Assembly: GCA_037444685.1 (NCBI GenBank) | Contig: JBBILX010000003.1 | Span: 62,001 to 126,000, forward strand | Direction of reading: 5' to 3' | From: UBA964 sp037444685 | GTDB lineage: Bacteria > Pseudomonadota > Gammaproteobacteria > Steroidobacterales > Steroidobacteraceae | Length of the DNA: 64,000 nt | Part shown: piece after piece, positions 16,961 through 24,806 of the stretch | Layout: the number at the start of each line of letters is the position of its first letter | How positions within the stretch are numbered: the stretch's first letter is position 1 | Translations under genes and position numbers: made by a program | The notes under the pieces: generated by a model | Databases searched by the model: none | Told to the model about the DNA's origin: nothing | The model's input: the letters and a program-made list of their open reading frames with translations, nothing else

Positions 16961-18166
16961 ATGAAATCGATACGCAGTCTGCTCGTCGCGGCCGTGGCGC
17001 TCGGCACGGGATGGGCCCATGCGGCGGACGCGCCGGAGAAGGTGGTGCCTGGGACCGCGCAGTTGCAGCTGCGCCTGCGCATCGAGAACGTCGAGGAGGC
17101 CTCACTCGACGACGAAGCGACGGCGACGACGCTGCGCACACGTCTGACCTGGACGAGTCCCCTCTGGCGCGGCTGGCAGGCCGTGATCGAGGCAGACGAC
17201 ATCCGCGCGCTCGACGAGAGCGCCTACAACAGCACGGTAAACGGCATGACGACGCGTCCAGTCGTGGCCGATCCAGTCGACACGGACCTCAACCGCGCCG
17301 TGCTCGAGTTCCGGCACCCGCAGTTCGATGTCGCTCTCGGTCGGCAGCGAATCGTGCTCGACAACCAGCGGTTCATCGGTAATGTCGCCTGGCGCCAGAA
17401 CGAGCAGACATACGATGCTGCGACGCTGCGCTGGCATGCCGGCAAGCGGGTCGACGTCCTCGTCGGCTGGCTCGCCAACGCCAACCGAGTGTTCGGTCCG
17501 CGCAGCGGCAGCCAGCCGGCGGACTTCCGCGGCGACAGCTTCCTCGCCCAGATCGCGGCCAGGCCCGGCCGTTTCGGCACCGTCAGCGCATTCTGGTACG
17601 GCCTCGCGTTCGACAACGCGCCTGCGGCGTCGAACGCCACGCTCGGGCTGCTGTGGGCTGGCACGGCCGATCTGGCGGGTGGCTGGAAGATTCCACGGGC
17701 GCTATCGTTCGCGAGCCAGTCCGACTATGGCGACAACCCCACCGACTATTCGGCGCACTATTCGCAACTGGAGCTCGGCATCGGCCGCGGCCCTGTCACC
17801 GTGCGCCTCGGCCGCGAAGTGCTGACCGGTGACGCGACCCGACAGGAACGGCGCTTCCAGACGCCGCTCGCGACCTTGCATGCCTTCCAGGGCTACGCCG
17901 ACAAGTTTCTCGCGACCCCGCCGCAGGGGATCGACGACAGGTACGTGGCACTCGACGCGAGTGCCTGGGGCATCACGGCGCAACTGCGTCGGCACGAATT
18001 CCGCGCCGAGGCCGCGAACCGCCGCTACGGCACTGAGTGGGATGCATCGCTGGTGCGCAAGTTCGGTTCCCGTTACGAACTGCTCGGCAAGTTTGCCGAC
18101 TACGATGCCCGCGAATTCGGCGTCGATACCTGCAAGGTCTGGCTGATGGTCACGGCCAGTTTCTAG
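16961..18166 (+). CDS. Outer-membrane porin, alginate-export (AlgE-like) family
   Basis: A 401-residue beta-barrel protein with signal peptide (MKSIRSLLVAAVALGTGWAHAAD). The body has alternating-hydrophobic strands and ends in the C-terminal aromatic signature of outer membrane proteins (KVWLMVTASF). The LGRQRIVLDNQRFIGNVAWRQNEQTYDAA segment is characteristic of the alginate_exp porin family, members of which occur beside denitrification genes in several proteobacteria. The substrate is unknown. ATG 16961 is preceded by AGGGAG at a good distance, so I prefer it to the ATG two codons earlier (16955). It lies between the nirS/receptor remnants and nnrS, convergent to neither; it might once have been co-expressed with nnrS, which follows 15 bases later. 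Confidence 0.8.
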   Translation: MKSIRSLLVAAVALGTGWAHAADAPEKVVPGTAQLQLRLRIENVEEASLDDEATATTLRTRLTWTSPLWRGWQAVIEADDIRALDESAYNSTVNGMTTRPVVADPVDTDLNRAVLEFRHPQFDVALGRQRIVLDNQRFIGNVAWRQNEQTYDAATLRWHAGKRVDVLVGWLANANRVFGPRSGSQPADFRGDSFLAQIAARPGRFGTVSAFWYGLAFDNAPAASNATLGLLWAGTADLAGGWKIPRALSFASQSDYGDNPTDYSAHYSQLELGIGRGPVTVRLGREVLTGDATRQERRFQTPLATLHAFQGYADKFLATPPQGIDDRYVALDASAWGITAQLRRHEFRAEAANRRYGTEWDASLVRKFGSRYELLGKFADYDAREFGVDTCKVWLMVTASF

Positions 18167-18181
18167 CGGGGTGCCGCGCAG

Positions 18182-18943
18182 GTGACCAGGCCCGGCCGGC
18201 TCGTCCTGTTCGCTTACGGCTTCCGCCCGATGTTCCTCGGCTGCGGACTGTTCGCCCTGGTCGCGGTTCCGGTCTGGTACTGGGTGTACGCCACGCAACC
18301 GCCGCTCTGGATGCCGGTACCGGCGATGCTCTGGCACGGACACGCCATGATCTTCGGGTTTGCCGGCGCGGCGATCGCTGGCTTCCTGCTGACGGCGGTA
18401 TGGCTGGCCGCCCGGGTGCTGCTGCCGCTGGGACCCGGACCGGCCTGGTGGATCGCAAGCTCGGTCGAGGTTGCGTTCCTGCCGTTGCTGGCCGTGCTGG
18501 TCGCGCCGCCGATACTGCGCGAGCGCAACCGCAACATGGTCATGCTTGCATTGCTGGGAGCGCTCTGGTGCGCCGATGCACTGTTCCTCCACGCCGTTGG
18601 CGCGCTCGAGATCGAGCTGGCCGAACGGGCGCAGCACGCGGCTCTCGATGTGATCCTGCTCCTGATCACCCTCATTGGGGGGCGGATCGTACCGGCGTTC
18701 ACGAGCAACGCGCTGCGGCGTGGCGGCGCTGCCGTCTCGCCGCGTACGACGCCCTGGATCGAGCGCTCGCTGGTGCCGCTGATGGCGCTCAACGTGCTGG
18801 TCAGCGCAGTGGCGCCGACCGCCACGGCCACGGGGGCGCTCGCGATCGCGGCCGTGTTCTGGAGCGGTGCGATCGCGATCTTCGTCGGCGTCTACACTCC
18901 GATACCGACCCGGCCGCGGGTCGACGGCAAGCCGGGCCGATGA
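18182..18943 (+). pseudogene. nnrS: NnrS-family haem-copper membrane protein, two internal deletions
   Basis: NnrS is a polytopic haem- and copper-containing protein that helps protect against NO stress. Family members have about 400 residues and twelve helices; this frame, starting with GTG, codes only 253. The ends are typical: FAYGFRPMFLGCGLFAL at the start, WHGHAMIFGFAGAAIAGFLLTAV in the middle, IGGRIVPAFTSN, and the terminal YTPIPTRPRVDGKPG. Two family segments are absent: after FLLTAV (near 18398) the expected PNWTG-containing stretch is missing, and between GALAIAA and VFWSGAIAIF (near 18850) about 110 residues with the late GTMTLAVMTR-type helices are gone. Both losses keep the frame, so a shortened protein could be made, but probably not a working one. 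Confidence 0.75.
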
Positions 18944-18947
18944 CGCC

Positions 18948-19529
18948 TCAGGCGGCGCGGCCGATCTCCATGGCTCGTGGCACCTCGACCAGCCGCCCGC
19001 TGCGCACGTCATAGACGAAGCCGTAGATCGGGATATCGCCCGGTACGAGGCGGTGACGCCGGATGCGCTCGACGTCCTCGATCACGCTCTGCTCGAGGTT
19101 CGTGAACGTCAGCCAGCGCAGGTAGCGGCCCTCGTCGCTGCCGCCCTCATGGCGCGGATTGCGCCATCCCGCGTCCGTGAGCTCGGCCGTGTGCAGGCTC
19201 GTGGCCAGCAGTTCGCCGATGACCGCATCGTCGAACAGCTGCATGCCGCAATCCGTGTGATGCACCACGAACCACTCGCGGGTGCCGAGCAGCTTGTGCG
19301 AGATCACCAGCGAGCGGATCGCGTCGTCGCTGGCGCGCCCGCCGGCATTACGGATCACGTGCGCGTCGCCCTCGGCGAGGCCGGCGTACCTCGCCGGGTC
19401 GAGACGCGCGTCCATGCAGGTGAGGATCGCGAATCGACGGGCTGGCGGCAGCGCGAGCTGCGACCGGTCGCCGAACCCGCGGGCGTAGGCGGCGTTGGCT
19501 GCGAGCACCTCGCTGAGCACGTTGGACAT
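18948..19529 (-). CDS. Beta-class carbonic anhydrase
   Basis: Interconverts CO2 and bicarbonate. The 193-residue protein has the zinc ligands and catalytic dyad of the beta class: Cys38, Asp40 and Arg42 in LTCMDARLDP, then His and Cys in VVHHTDCGM. The segment HVIRNAGGRASDDAIRSLVISHKLLGTREW matches the family. Its size and the long insertion after LLATSLHTAELTD resemble the short beta-CA subgroup found in actinobacteria and some proteobacteria. No signal peptide is present, so it is cytoplasmic. It is convergent with nnrS with only four bases between stops, and no carbon-fixation gene lies nearby. Confidence 0.92.
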   Translation of the reverse strand: MSNVLSEVLAANAAYARGFGDRSQLALPPARRFAILTCMDARLDPARYAGLAEGDAHVIRNAGGRASDDAIRSLVISHKLLGTREWFVVHHTDCGMQLFDDAVIGELLATSLHTAELTDAGWRNPRHEGGSDEGRYLRWLTFTNLEQSVIEDVERIRRHRLVPGDIPIYGFVYDVRSGRLVEVPRAMEIGRAA

Positions 19530-19719
19530 GGGGCACTCCTCGGCAGTCGGGCCGTGTCGGGGATGCCCTGCAGCCTAAGCACCGACCGGCAGTCGACCCA
19601 AGACGAATCCGGCATGAGCTCAGAACCAACGGGTCACGCGCCGCGACGCCGTCGGATTCGTGGCGGCGCGCCCCGCGAAGGTCTAATCTCACGGTCAGCT
19701 CGAGCCTCGGAGAGCCGTC

Positions 19720-20127
19720 ATGCGCTACTGGATCGGCACGGTCACCTTCGCCCTTGCTCTGGCCCTGGTCGCCTATGCATTCGTGCGGCGACGTCAGGTG
19801 CTCTCGGTGGTCAGCGAAGAGGCGCTCAGCCGGCGCCTCGAGCAGCTCGCCAACGATCCGAAATCCCTCTCGTCCTTCGGCGAGATCATGCGACCGATCG
19901 TCTGGTTCGCGCTGGTCGTCATCGGCATCAAGTCGACGATCGCTTACCTCTGGATCGGCGGCGCGAGGGTGCTCTCCCCGTTCGATCTCGGCGGTGTGCT
20001 CGCGATGCTCGCTGCATACGGCTACTTCATCCACGTGCAGACCCGCTACCGGCTCTCGGCGGTGGGTATGCTCGCCGATGCGGGCCGGCGCGACGAGGTC
20101 AGGGAAGAGCTGTCGGGTCACGCCTGA
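19720..20127 (+). CDS. Small membrane protein of unknown function
   Basis: A 135-residue protein with an N-terminal helix (MRYWIGTVTFALALALVAYAF), a short polar stretch (residues 25-55, with LSRRLEQLANDPKSLSSF), and two further helices near residues 60-80 and 88-105. The last 30 residues are charged. I do not recognise a family. A GGAGA ribosome site lies eight bases before the ATG. It is followed by another short secreted protein on the same strand. Confidence 0.6.
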   Translation: MRYWIGTVTFALALALVAYAFVRRRQVLSVVSEEALSRRLEQLANDPKSLSSFGEIMRPIVWFALVVIGIKSTIAYLWIGGARVLSPFDLGGVLAMLAAYGYFIHVQTRYRLSAVGMLADAGRRDEVREELSGHA

Positions 20128-20259
20128 CACTTCAATGTCGACCGTAAGGGCTGCGCCGGGAACTCGACAACGACCGCGGATCCGACTGACGCGACCAGCC
20201 GCGTGTCGGCGCGACCCGATTGGTGCTACGCTCGGGACCCAAGCAGCCGGAGCCGGACC

Positions 20260-20688
20260 ATGAACACGAGCATCCGCGTGGCGCTCATCCTGATGCTGGC
20301 CTTTTTCACGGCCTACGGGCACGCGGCGGCGCGCTCGCCGGCGGATGCGCAACTGGTGCGGCTCGCAGGTGCCTGGCATGTCGTAGGCCGGATGGCCGAA
20401 GAGCAGGTCTCTTACGTCGCGACCGCGTCTTACTCGGTTGCCCGGCGTTATCTGCGATTCGATCTGACTCGCGATGGGCCTCACCCCGGGCCGCCGCTGA
20501 CATGGATCGTCGGTTTCGATGCCCATCGCGACAGCTTCGTCTGCTTCGAGATCGGCGCCGACGGCTGCGCACTCGGCCCGATGGCGGTCCGATTCAGCGA
20601 GCGCGCCGACGGGGTCGTCGACGTCGAGATCGAGCCGGAGGCATCGGCGGGCGCCCCGAGCCGCCGTCTGGAGCTGCGCAGGGCCTGA
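20260..20688 (+). CDS. Exported protein of unknown function, lipocalin-like (DUF1579-type) fold possible
   Basis: A 142-residue protein with a clear signal peptide (MNTSIRVALILMLAFFTAYGHAAA). The mature part reads LVRLAGAWHVVGRM, then several short strands (YLRFDLTRDG, WIVGFDAHRDSFVCFEIG), a pattern that recalls DUF1579 or lipocalin-like small beta-barrels with a GxW near the start. Two cysteines at Cys89 and Cys95 (SFVCFEIGADGC) could form a disulfide in the periplasm. ATG 20260 is chosen because it starts the signal peptide. The fold assignment is tentative. Confidence 0.6.
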   Translation: MNTSIRVALILMLAFFTAYGHAAARSPADAQLVRLAGAWHVVGRMAEEQVSYVATASYSVARRYLRFDLTRDGPHPGPPLTWIVGFDAHRDSFVCFEIGADGCALGPMAVRFSERADGVVDVEIEPEASAGAPSRRLELRRA

Positions 20689-20717
20689 CGCGGGCGCAGC
20701 CGTGGCATGCTGCGCAG

Positions 20718-21365
20718 ATGCCGTTCGTCCGCGGTCGACACTCGGCTGTCGCCAAACGCCTCGCCGCCGCTTTCGCGGTGATCTGGTTCGCTCTGGCGAT
20801 TTCGCCCTGGTACCGGCAGGACTGGCTGCTCGAGAACATGCTGGTGTTCATTGCCGTACCGCTGATCGCCCGCTATGGACCGAGCCTGCGGCTCTCCGAT
20901 ACGTCATACGTCCTGCTCTTCTCGTTTTTCACGCTGCACCTCATCGGTGCCCATTACACCTACTCGGAAGTGCCTTACGACCAGTGGTACGAGGCGCTGA
21001 CCGGGCGCTCGTACACGGCCGATTTCGGCACCGGCCGCAACCACTACGACCGGCTCGTGCACTTCCTGTACGGCCTGCTGCTCGCGCGCCCCGTCATGGA
21101 ACTGATCGATTCGCGTGCGCGCCCGGTCGGGATCTGGCGCTGGCTGCTGCCGGTGCTGTTCATGATGTCGCATGGTGCGCTCTACGAGATGATCGAGTGG
21201 CTCGCCGCGCTGCTGTTCGGCGGGGAACTCGGCATGGCCTACCTCGGTACCCAGGGCGACGTCTGGGACGCGCAGAAGGACACGGCACTGGCGGCGCTCG
21301 GTGCTGCGCTGGGGGTCAGCTTCTGGCTGCTGCGTTTCCGCTTCAGCGCTTCCAGCCCTGTTTGA
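20718..21365 (+). CDS. YjdF-like (DUF2238) membrane protein
   Basis: A 215-residue polytopic protein with about six helices. It has the family features NHYDRLVHFLYGLLLARP and the DxxGTQGDxWDAQKD-like segment (GTQGDVWDAQKDTALAALGAALG), plus MSHGALYEMIEWLAA. DUF2238 proteins (E. coli YjdF type) are inner-membrane proteins with no established activity. The gene starts 29 bases after the secreted protein and may be co-transcribed. Its 3' end overlaps the opposite-strand zinc-ribbon gene by 23 bases. Confidence 0.85.
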   Translation: MPFVRGRHSAVAKRLAAAFAVIWFALAISPWYRQDWLLENMLVFIAVPLIARYGPSLRLSDTSYVLLFSFFTLHLIGAHYTYSEVPYDQWYEALTGRSYTADFGTGRNHYDRLVHFLYGLLLARPVMELIDSRARPVGIWRWLLPVLFMMSHGALYEMIEWLAALLFGGELGMAYLGTQGDVWDAQKDTALAALGAALGVSFWLLRFRFSASSPV

Positions 21366-21585
21366 AGTCCGGTGCCGGATGCAGCGCAGCGGTCGGGTGC
21401 GGATCGAAGCGCGTGAACCGTTCGGGATCCGAGAACAAGACACTGCAACCGGCGCATTGAAAAACCGGCGGCTTGCGCACCCTGACGGGTTCGTCGGGTG
21501 CCGCAAGCCGCTCGGGTGTCAGCAGCACACAGACCTGACAACGGCAGATCGGACAGCGAAACGGAATCCGGCTGGCGATCGACAT
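21343..21585 (-). CDS. Small zinc-ribbon protein
   Basis: An 80-residue protein with two CxxC pairs, CPIC near residue 11 followed by CQVC, and a second CAGC near residue 46, as in treble-clef or ribbon zinc sites. Between them lies a variable loop (TPERLAAPDEPVRVRKPPVFQ), and the C-terminus is basic. The Cys spacing suggests metal binding. No specific family is recognised. It lies alone, tail-to-tail with the DUF2238 gene. Confidence 0.5.
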   Translation of the reverse strand: MSIASRIPFRCPICRCQVCVLLTPERLAAPDEPVRVRKPPVFQCAGCSVLFSDPERFTRFDPHPTAALHPAPDFKQGWKR

Positions 21586-21694
21586 GCCGCGAAAATTACG
21601 CAGACCGCTCGCACGAGTCCATCCAGTGTCGGGTACGCGACGGGACTGTATGCCGGCCTCCGGGTCGCCGTGGCGCCGATCGGGCCGCCTGCGC

Positions 21695-22501
21695 TCAGCG
21701 GTTCAGACGGCGCCGCACCAGCCACGCGGCGAGCGTGACGCCGGCCAGGGCATAGAGCAGCAGCACGCCGACGCTGAGCACGGGCCAGGGCATGGGGTCG
21801 CCGAGCGTCAGGCCGCGCGCCAGCGAGGCAGCGTGCGCCAGCGGCAGGCACCAGGCGACCTGCTGCGCAATGTCCGGCAGCTGACGGAGCGGGAAGTAGA
21901 TGCCAGACAGGAAGGTCATCGGGGTCACGAGCAGCACGAAGTAGTAGGTGAAGAAATCGTAGGAGCGCGCGAGCGCCGTCATCACGAGCGCCATGCCGGA
22001 GAACGCGAGACCGACTAGCAGGGTCACGGGCAGCACTGCGAGCGGCGCGATGCCGCTGACGATGCCGAATCCGTACATCACGAGCAGGATCGCCGTTCCC
22101 GAGAAGAGCGCCTTGAGGCCTGCCCAGAGCCACTCGCCGATGACGACGTCGTCGCTGGTCAGCGGCGCGTGCAGGACACCCTCCCAGGTCCGCTGTATCT
22201 GCAGCCGCGCGAAGGCCGAGTACAGCGCCTCGAACGAGGCGCTGTTCATGGTGCTGTAGCAGATCATCCCGGCGGCGAGGAAAGTGATGTAGGGGCGCCC
22301 GTCGATCTCGCCGATCAGCGCACCGATGCCGTAGCCGAGACCGACCAGATAGATCAGCGGCTCGGCGAGATTGCCCATCAGCGAGGTCAGCATGAGCTTG
22401 CGCCAGACCAGGAAGTTGCGCTGCACGAGGTGCAGGCAACGCAGCGGCAGGATCTCGCCGTGTGTACGAGCGGGCAGCGCGGCGTCAGTCACGGATGTCA
22501 C
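21695..22501 (-). CDS. ABC-2 type exporter permease (NodJ-like)
   Basis: A 268-residue inner-membrane permease with six predicted helices of the ABC-2 type. The segments NLAEPLIYLVGLGYGIG, YITFLAAGMICYSTMNSASFEALYSAF and WEGVLHAPLTSDDVVIGEWLWAGLKA are characteristic of the NodJ/DrrB branch, which with NodI exports lipo-oligosaccharides in rhizobia and unknown polysaccharides or lipids elsewhere. Its start overlaps the end of the ATPase gene by 17 bases, so the two form an exporter. No nodulation gene is present, so the cargo is unknown. Confidence 0.9.
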   Translation of the reverse strand: MTSVTDAALPARTHGEILPLRCLHLVQRNFLVWRKLMLTSLMGNLAEPLIYLVGLGYGIGALIGEIDGRPYITFLAAGMICYSTMNSASFEALYSAFARLQIQRTWEGVLHAPLTSDDVVIGEWLWAGLKALFSGTAILLVMYGFGIVSGIAPLAVLPVTLLVGLAFSGMALVMTALARSYDFFTYYFVLLVTPMTFLSGIYFPLRQLPDIAQQVAWCLPLAHAASLARGLTLGDPMPWPVLSVGVLLLYALAGVTLAAWLVRRRLNR

Positions 22502-23390
22502 GCCCGGTCAGCTTGATGAACACGTCCTCGAGGTTCGCCGCGCGGCGCAGCACGCGCAACGCGGGCTCGCGGGCCACCGCCTGCAGCAGTTCATCGGGTG
22601 CGCGCGTGTAGCAGAACGCGGTCTCGCCGCTGACCTCGACACGCTCGACCAGCGCCCGCGCATGGCTCTGTGCCCACCCGGCCACGCCCTCGCCGTAGAT
22701 CTCGAGCACGATGGGCTCGATCAGCGATTCGATGAGCCGGCGCGGCGTGTCCATGGCGATGATGCGGCCGGCGTCCATGACGCTGAGCCGGTCGCAGAGG
22801 CGCTCGGCCTCGTCCATGAAGTGCGTCGTCAGAATCAGGGTCTTGCCCTGCTTGGCGAGCCGGCGCAGCGCATCCCAGATCAGGTGTCGAGCCTGCGGAT
22901 CGAGCCCGGTCGTCGGCTCGTCGAGGAAGAGGACGTCGGGGTCGTTGACCAGTGCGCGGGCGAGCGTCAGCCGCCGCTTCATGCCTCCCGAGAGCGAATC
23001 GATCCTGGCCTCGGCACGATCGCCGAGGCCGGCGTACTCGAGCAGCAGCGGCGCGCGCGCGCGTGCCTCGCGAGCGGGGATGCCGAAATAACGCGCATAC
23101 ATCACGAGATTCTCGGTGACCGTGAAATCGGGGTCGAGGTTGTCGAACTGCGGCACCACACCGACCCGATAACGCGCCTCGCGTGCAGCTTCGGGTACAG
23201 GCAGGCCGCCGAGCCGGATCTCGCCCGCGTCGAGTGCGGTCAGGCCGAGGCAGCAGCGCAGCGTGGTCGTCTTGCCGGCGCCGTTGGGGCCGAGCAGGCC
23301 GAAACACTCGCCGCGCTCGACACGGAAGCTCACGCCATCGACGACTCGACGGCCGCCATAGCTCTTGACCAGTCGCCGGACGTCGAGCAC
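22485..23390 (-). CDS. ABC exporter ATPase (NodI-like)
   Basis: A 301-residue ATPase. Walker A GPNGAGKTTT, the ABC signature LSGGMKRRL, Walker B DVLFLDEPTTGLDP and the switch His in LTTHFMDEAERL are all present. The C-terminal 80 residues match the NodI-type accessory region (VSGETAFCYTRAPDELLQA). A GTG at 23390, just after the stop of the upstream DUF3024 gene, gives the expected N-terminus VLDVRRLVKSYGG; longer alternatives overlap the neighbour. It pairs with the permease gene that follows it. Confidence 0.9.
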   Translation of the reverse strand: MLDVRRLVKSYGGRRVVDGVSFRVERGECFGLLGPNGAGKTTTLRCCLGLTALDAGEIRLGGLPVPEAAREARYRVGVVPQFDNLDPDFTVTENLVMYARYFGIPAREARARAPLLLEYAGLGDRAEARIDSLSGGMKRRLTLARALVNDPDVLFLDEPTTGLDPQARHLIWDALRRLAKQGKTLILTTHFMDEAERLCDRLSVMDAGRIIAMDTPRRLIESLIEPIVLEIYGEGVAGWAQSHARALVERVEVSGETAFCYTRAPDELLQAVAREPALRVLRRAANLEDVFIKLTGRDIRD

Positions 23391-23397
23391 GGCGCGG

Positions 23398-23877
23398 TCA
23401 GCGCGACTGCAGCGCGGGACGGATACCCAGCACCTGACAGTAGCGCTCATTGCAGGCGCCGCAACGCCCCTCGGCCCTGCACCAGCGCAGGCTCTTGCCG
23501 TTGACGCGGCCCCAGAACAGGCCGCGAGGATCGGCGTCGAACTCGCGCAGCAGTTCGACGAAGTGGCGGCTGCGCGGCAGGGGCCGATACCGCCGCCAGC
23601 GCGGTGGCTGCTCGGCTCCCGCTTCGGGCGAGGCCGCATTGAAGAAGAACGCCCAGTCGTTCTGCGCAGCACGGAAGCGGAACTGCGCCAGCGGAAACGG
23701 CTGGCCGGTGCCGGGCACGCCGCAGATCCGGCGCAGTTCGTGGATCGTCGCGCGATCGGGGTCCAGCCGGTGGCGCAACACGACCGCGAAGCGCGCCGTC
23801 GGCGGGCAGATGCGCTCGCAGTACGCTGACAGGAGGTGCTCGACGAGGCGGGCGGTGTGCTCGGGGATCGCGTTCAC
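23398..23877 (-). CDS. DUF3024-like protein
   Basis: A 159-residue protein whose central part fits DUF3024: an N-terminal HTARLVEHLLSAYCERICPP, then FPLAQFRFRAAQNDWAFFFN, and the final HFVELLREFDADPRGLFWG, typical of the family end. The extra C-terminal tail has four Cys (CRAEGRCGACNERYC), possibly a metal site, which is not usual for the family. No function is known. It lies directly upstream of the ABC exporter genes, with eight bases between them, so it may be part of that operon. Confidence 0.65.
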   Translation of the reverse strand: MNAIPEHTARLVEHLLSAYCERICPPTARFAVVLRHRLDPDRATIHELRRICGVPGTGQPFPLAQFRFRAAQNDWAFFFNAASPEAGAEQPPRWRRYRPLPRSRHFVELLREFDADPRGLFWGRVNGKSLRWCRAEGRCGACNERYCQVLGIRPALQSR

Positions 23878-23940
23878 GAATGACGTCCGATGTCGCCATC
23901 TAGACTAGCCTGCGGGCAGGCCGCGTGGAAGGATGGGAGG

Positions 23941-24363
23941 GTGAACAGCCGCGCCCGGTTTCTGTCTGCCCCTCGTCTCGCGCTCGAAGGCCCCGTCACC
24001 TGCGACGCCCGAGCACGCGGGCAACTGCGGCTGCGAGGTCGCCTGGCCGCGCCGGACGGGCGCGCGGCGATCGTCGACATCGAGTTCGGCGGCGCCGCAG
24101 CGTCCTGGCCGCTCGCGCTCGACGGTGCGACGCTCGAGTTCGCGATGCCGCCAGTGCGTGGCGTCGTGCTGCGCTCTGCCGGGCAGGAGTGGTCACTGCC
24201 CGACGCGACCCTCTTCGTGCACGTCGATTTCGGCGCAGAATCGGCGGCAGCGATCGCGCCCCGCCCCGTTCCGTGGCGCAAACGCCTGTTCTGGTGGGCG
24301 CTGCTCGCCGTGCTGCGTACGAGGCTGGGGCGTCGCTGGCTGAGTCACCGCTACGGAGTCTGA
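23941..24363 (+). CDS. Hypothetical protein with single C-terminal membrane helix
   Basis: A 140-residue product starting at GTG 23941. The N-terminal 100 residues have strand-like pattern (RLALEGPVTCDARARGQLRLRGRLAAPDG, then VDIEFGGAAASWPLALDGATLEFAMPP) and the C-terminus has one hydrophobic segment (LFWWALLAVLRTRLGRRWL) followed by basic residues. I recognise no family. The next gene starts two bases after the stop, so they are probably co-transcribed. Confidence 0.55.
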   Translation: MNSRARFLSAPRLALEGPVTCDARARGQLRLRGRLAAPDGRAAIVDIEFGGAAASWPLALDGATLEFAMPPVRGVVLRSAGQEWSLPDATLFVHVDFGAESAAAIAPRPVPWRKRLFWWALLAVLRTRLGRRWLSHRYGV

Positions 24364-24365
24364 AC

Positions 24366-24806
24366 GTGCAATTGGGCCTGATCCTGCTCACCTTCGTCGC
24401 GGGCATGGGGCTCGTGGTGCAGGTCTCGATGAATGCCGCGATCGGGCAGGCGCTCGGACGCCCCGTGCTCGGCGCGCTGATGAATTTCGTCGTCGGCCTG
24501 ATCGCGCTGTCGATCTATGCCGCCGCGATTCGCACCCCAGTGCCGACGCGAGAGATGATCGCGAGCGCGCCGGCCTGGGCCTGGCTCGGCGGGCTGATGG
24601 GCGCGTTCTACGTCGCGATCACCACCGTGGCCGGGCCGCGTCTCGGTGCCGTCGTCATTCTCGCGGCGGCAGTGACTGGGCAGATGATCGCCTCGCTGAT
24701 CGTCGATCACTACGGGCTGCTCGGGTTCCCCGAGCAGCCCATCACCGCGGCGCGGCTGCTCGGCGTGCTGCTGCTGTGCGCCGGCATTGCGCTGGTCGCG
24801 CGATGA
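24366..24806 (+). CDS. DMT-family (DUF606, YdcZ-like) membrane transporter
   Basis: A 146-residue protein with five predicted helices. Starting at GTG 24366 it reads VQLGLILLTFVAGMGLVVQVSMNAAIG, a hallmark of the YdcZ/DUF606 half-length drug-metabolite transporter-like family, followed by PAWAWLGGLMGAFYV and GPRLGAVVILAAAVTGQMIAS. Such proteins probably act as dimers, and their substrates are unknown. Its 3' end overlaps the start of the hydrolase gene by four bases. Confidence 0.88.
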   Translation: MQLGLILLTFVAGMGLVVQVSMNAAIGQALGRPVLGALMNFVVGLIALSIYAAAIRTPVPTREMIASAPAWAWLGGLMGAFYVAITTVAGPRLGAVVILAAAVTGQMIASLIVDHYGLLGFPEQPITAARLLGVLLLCAGIALVAR

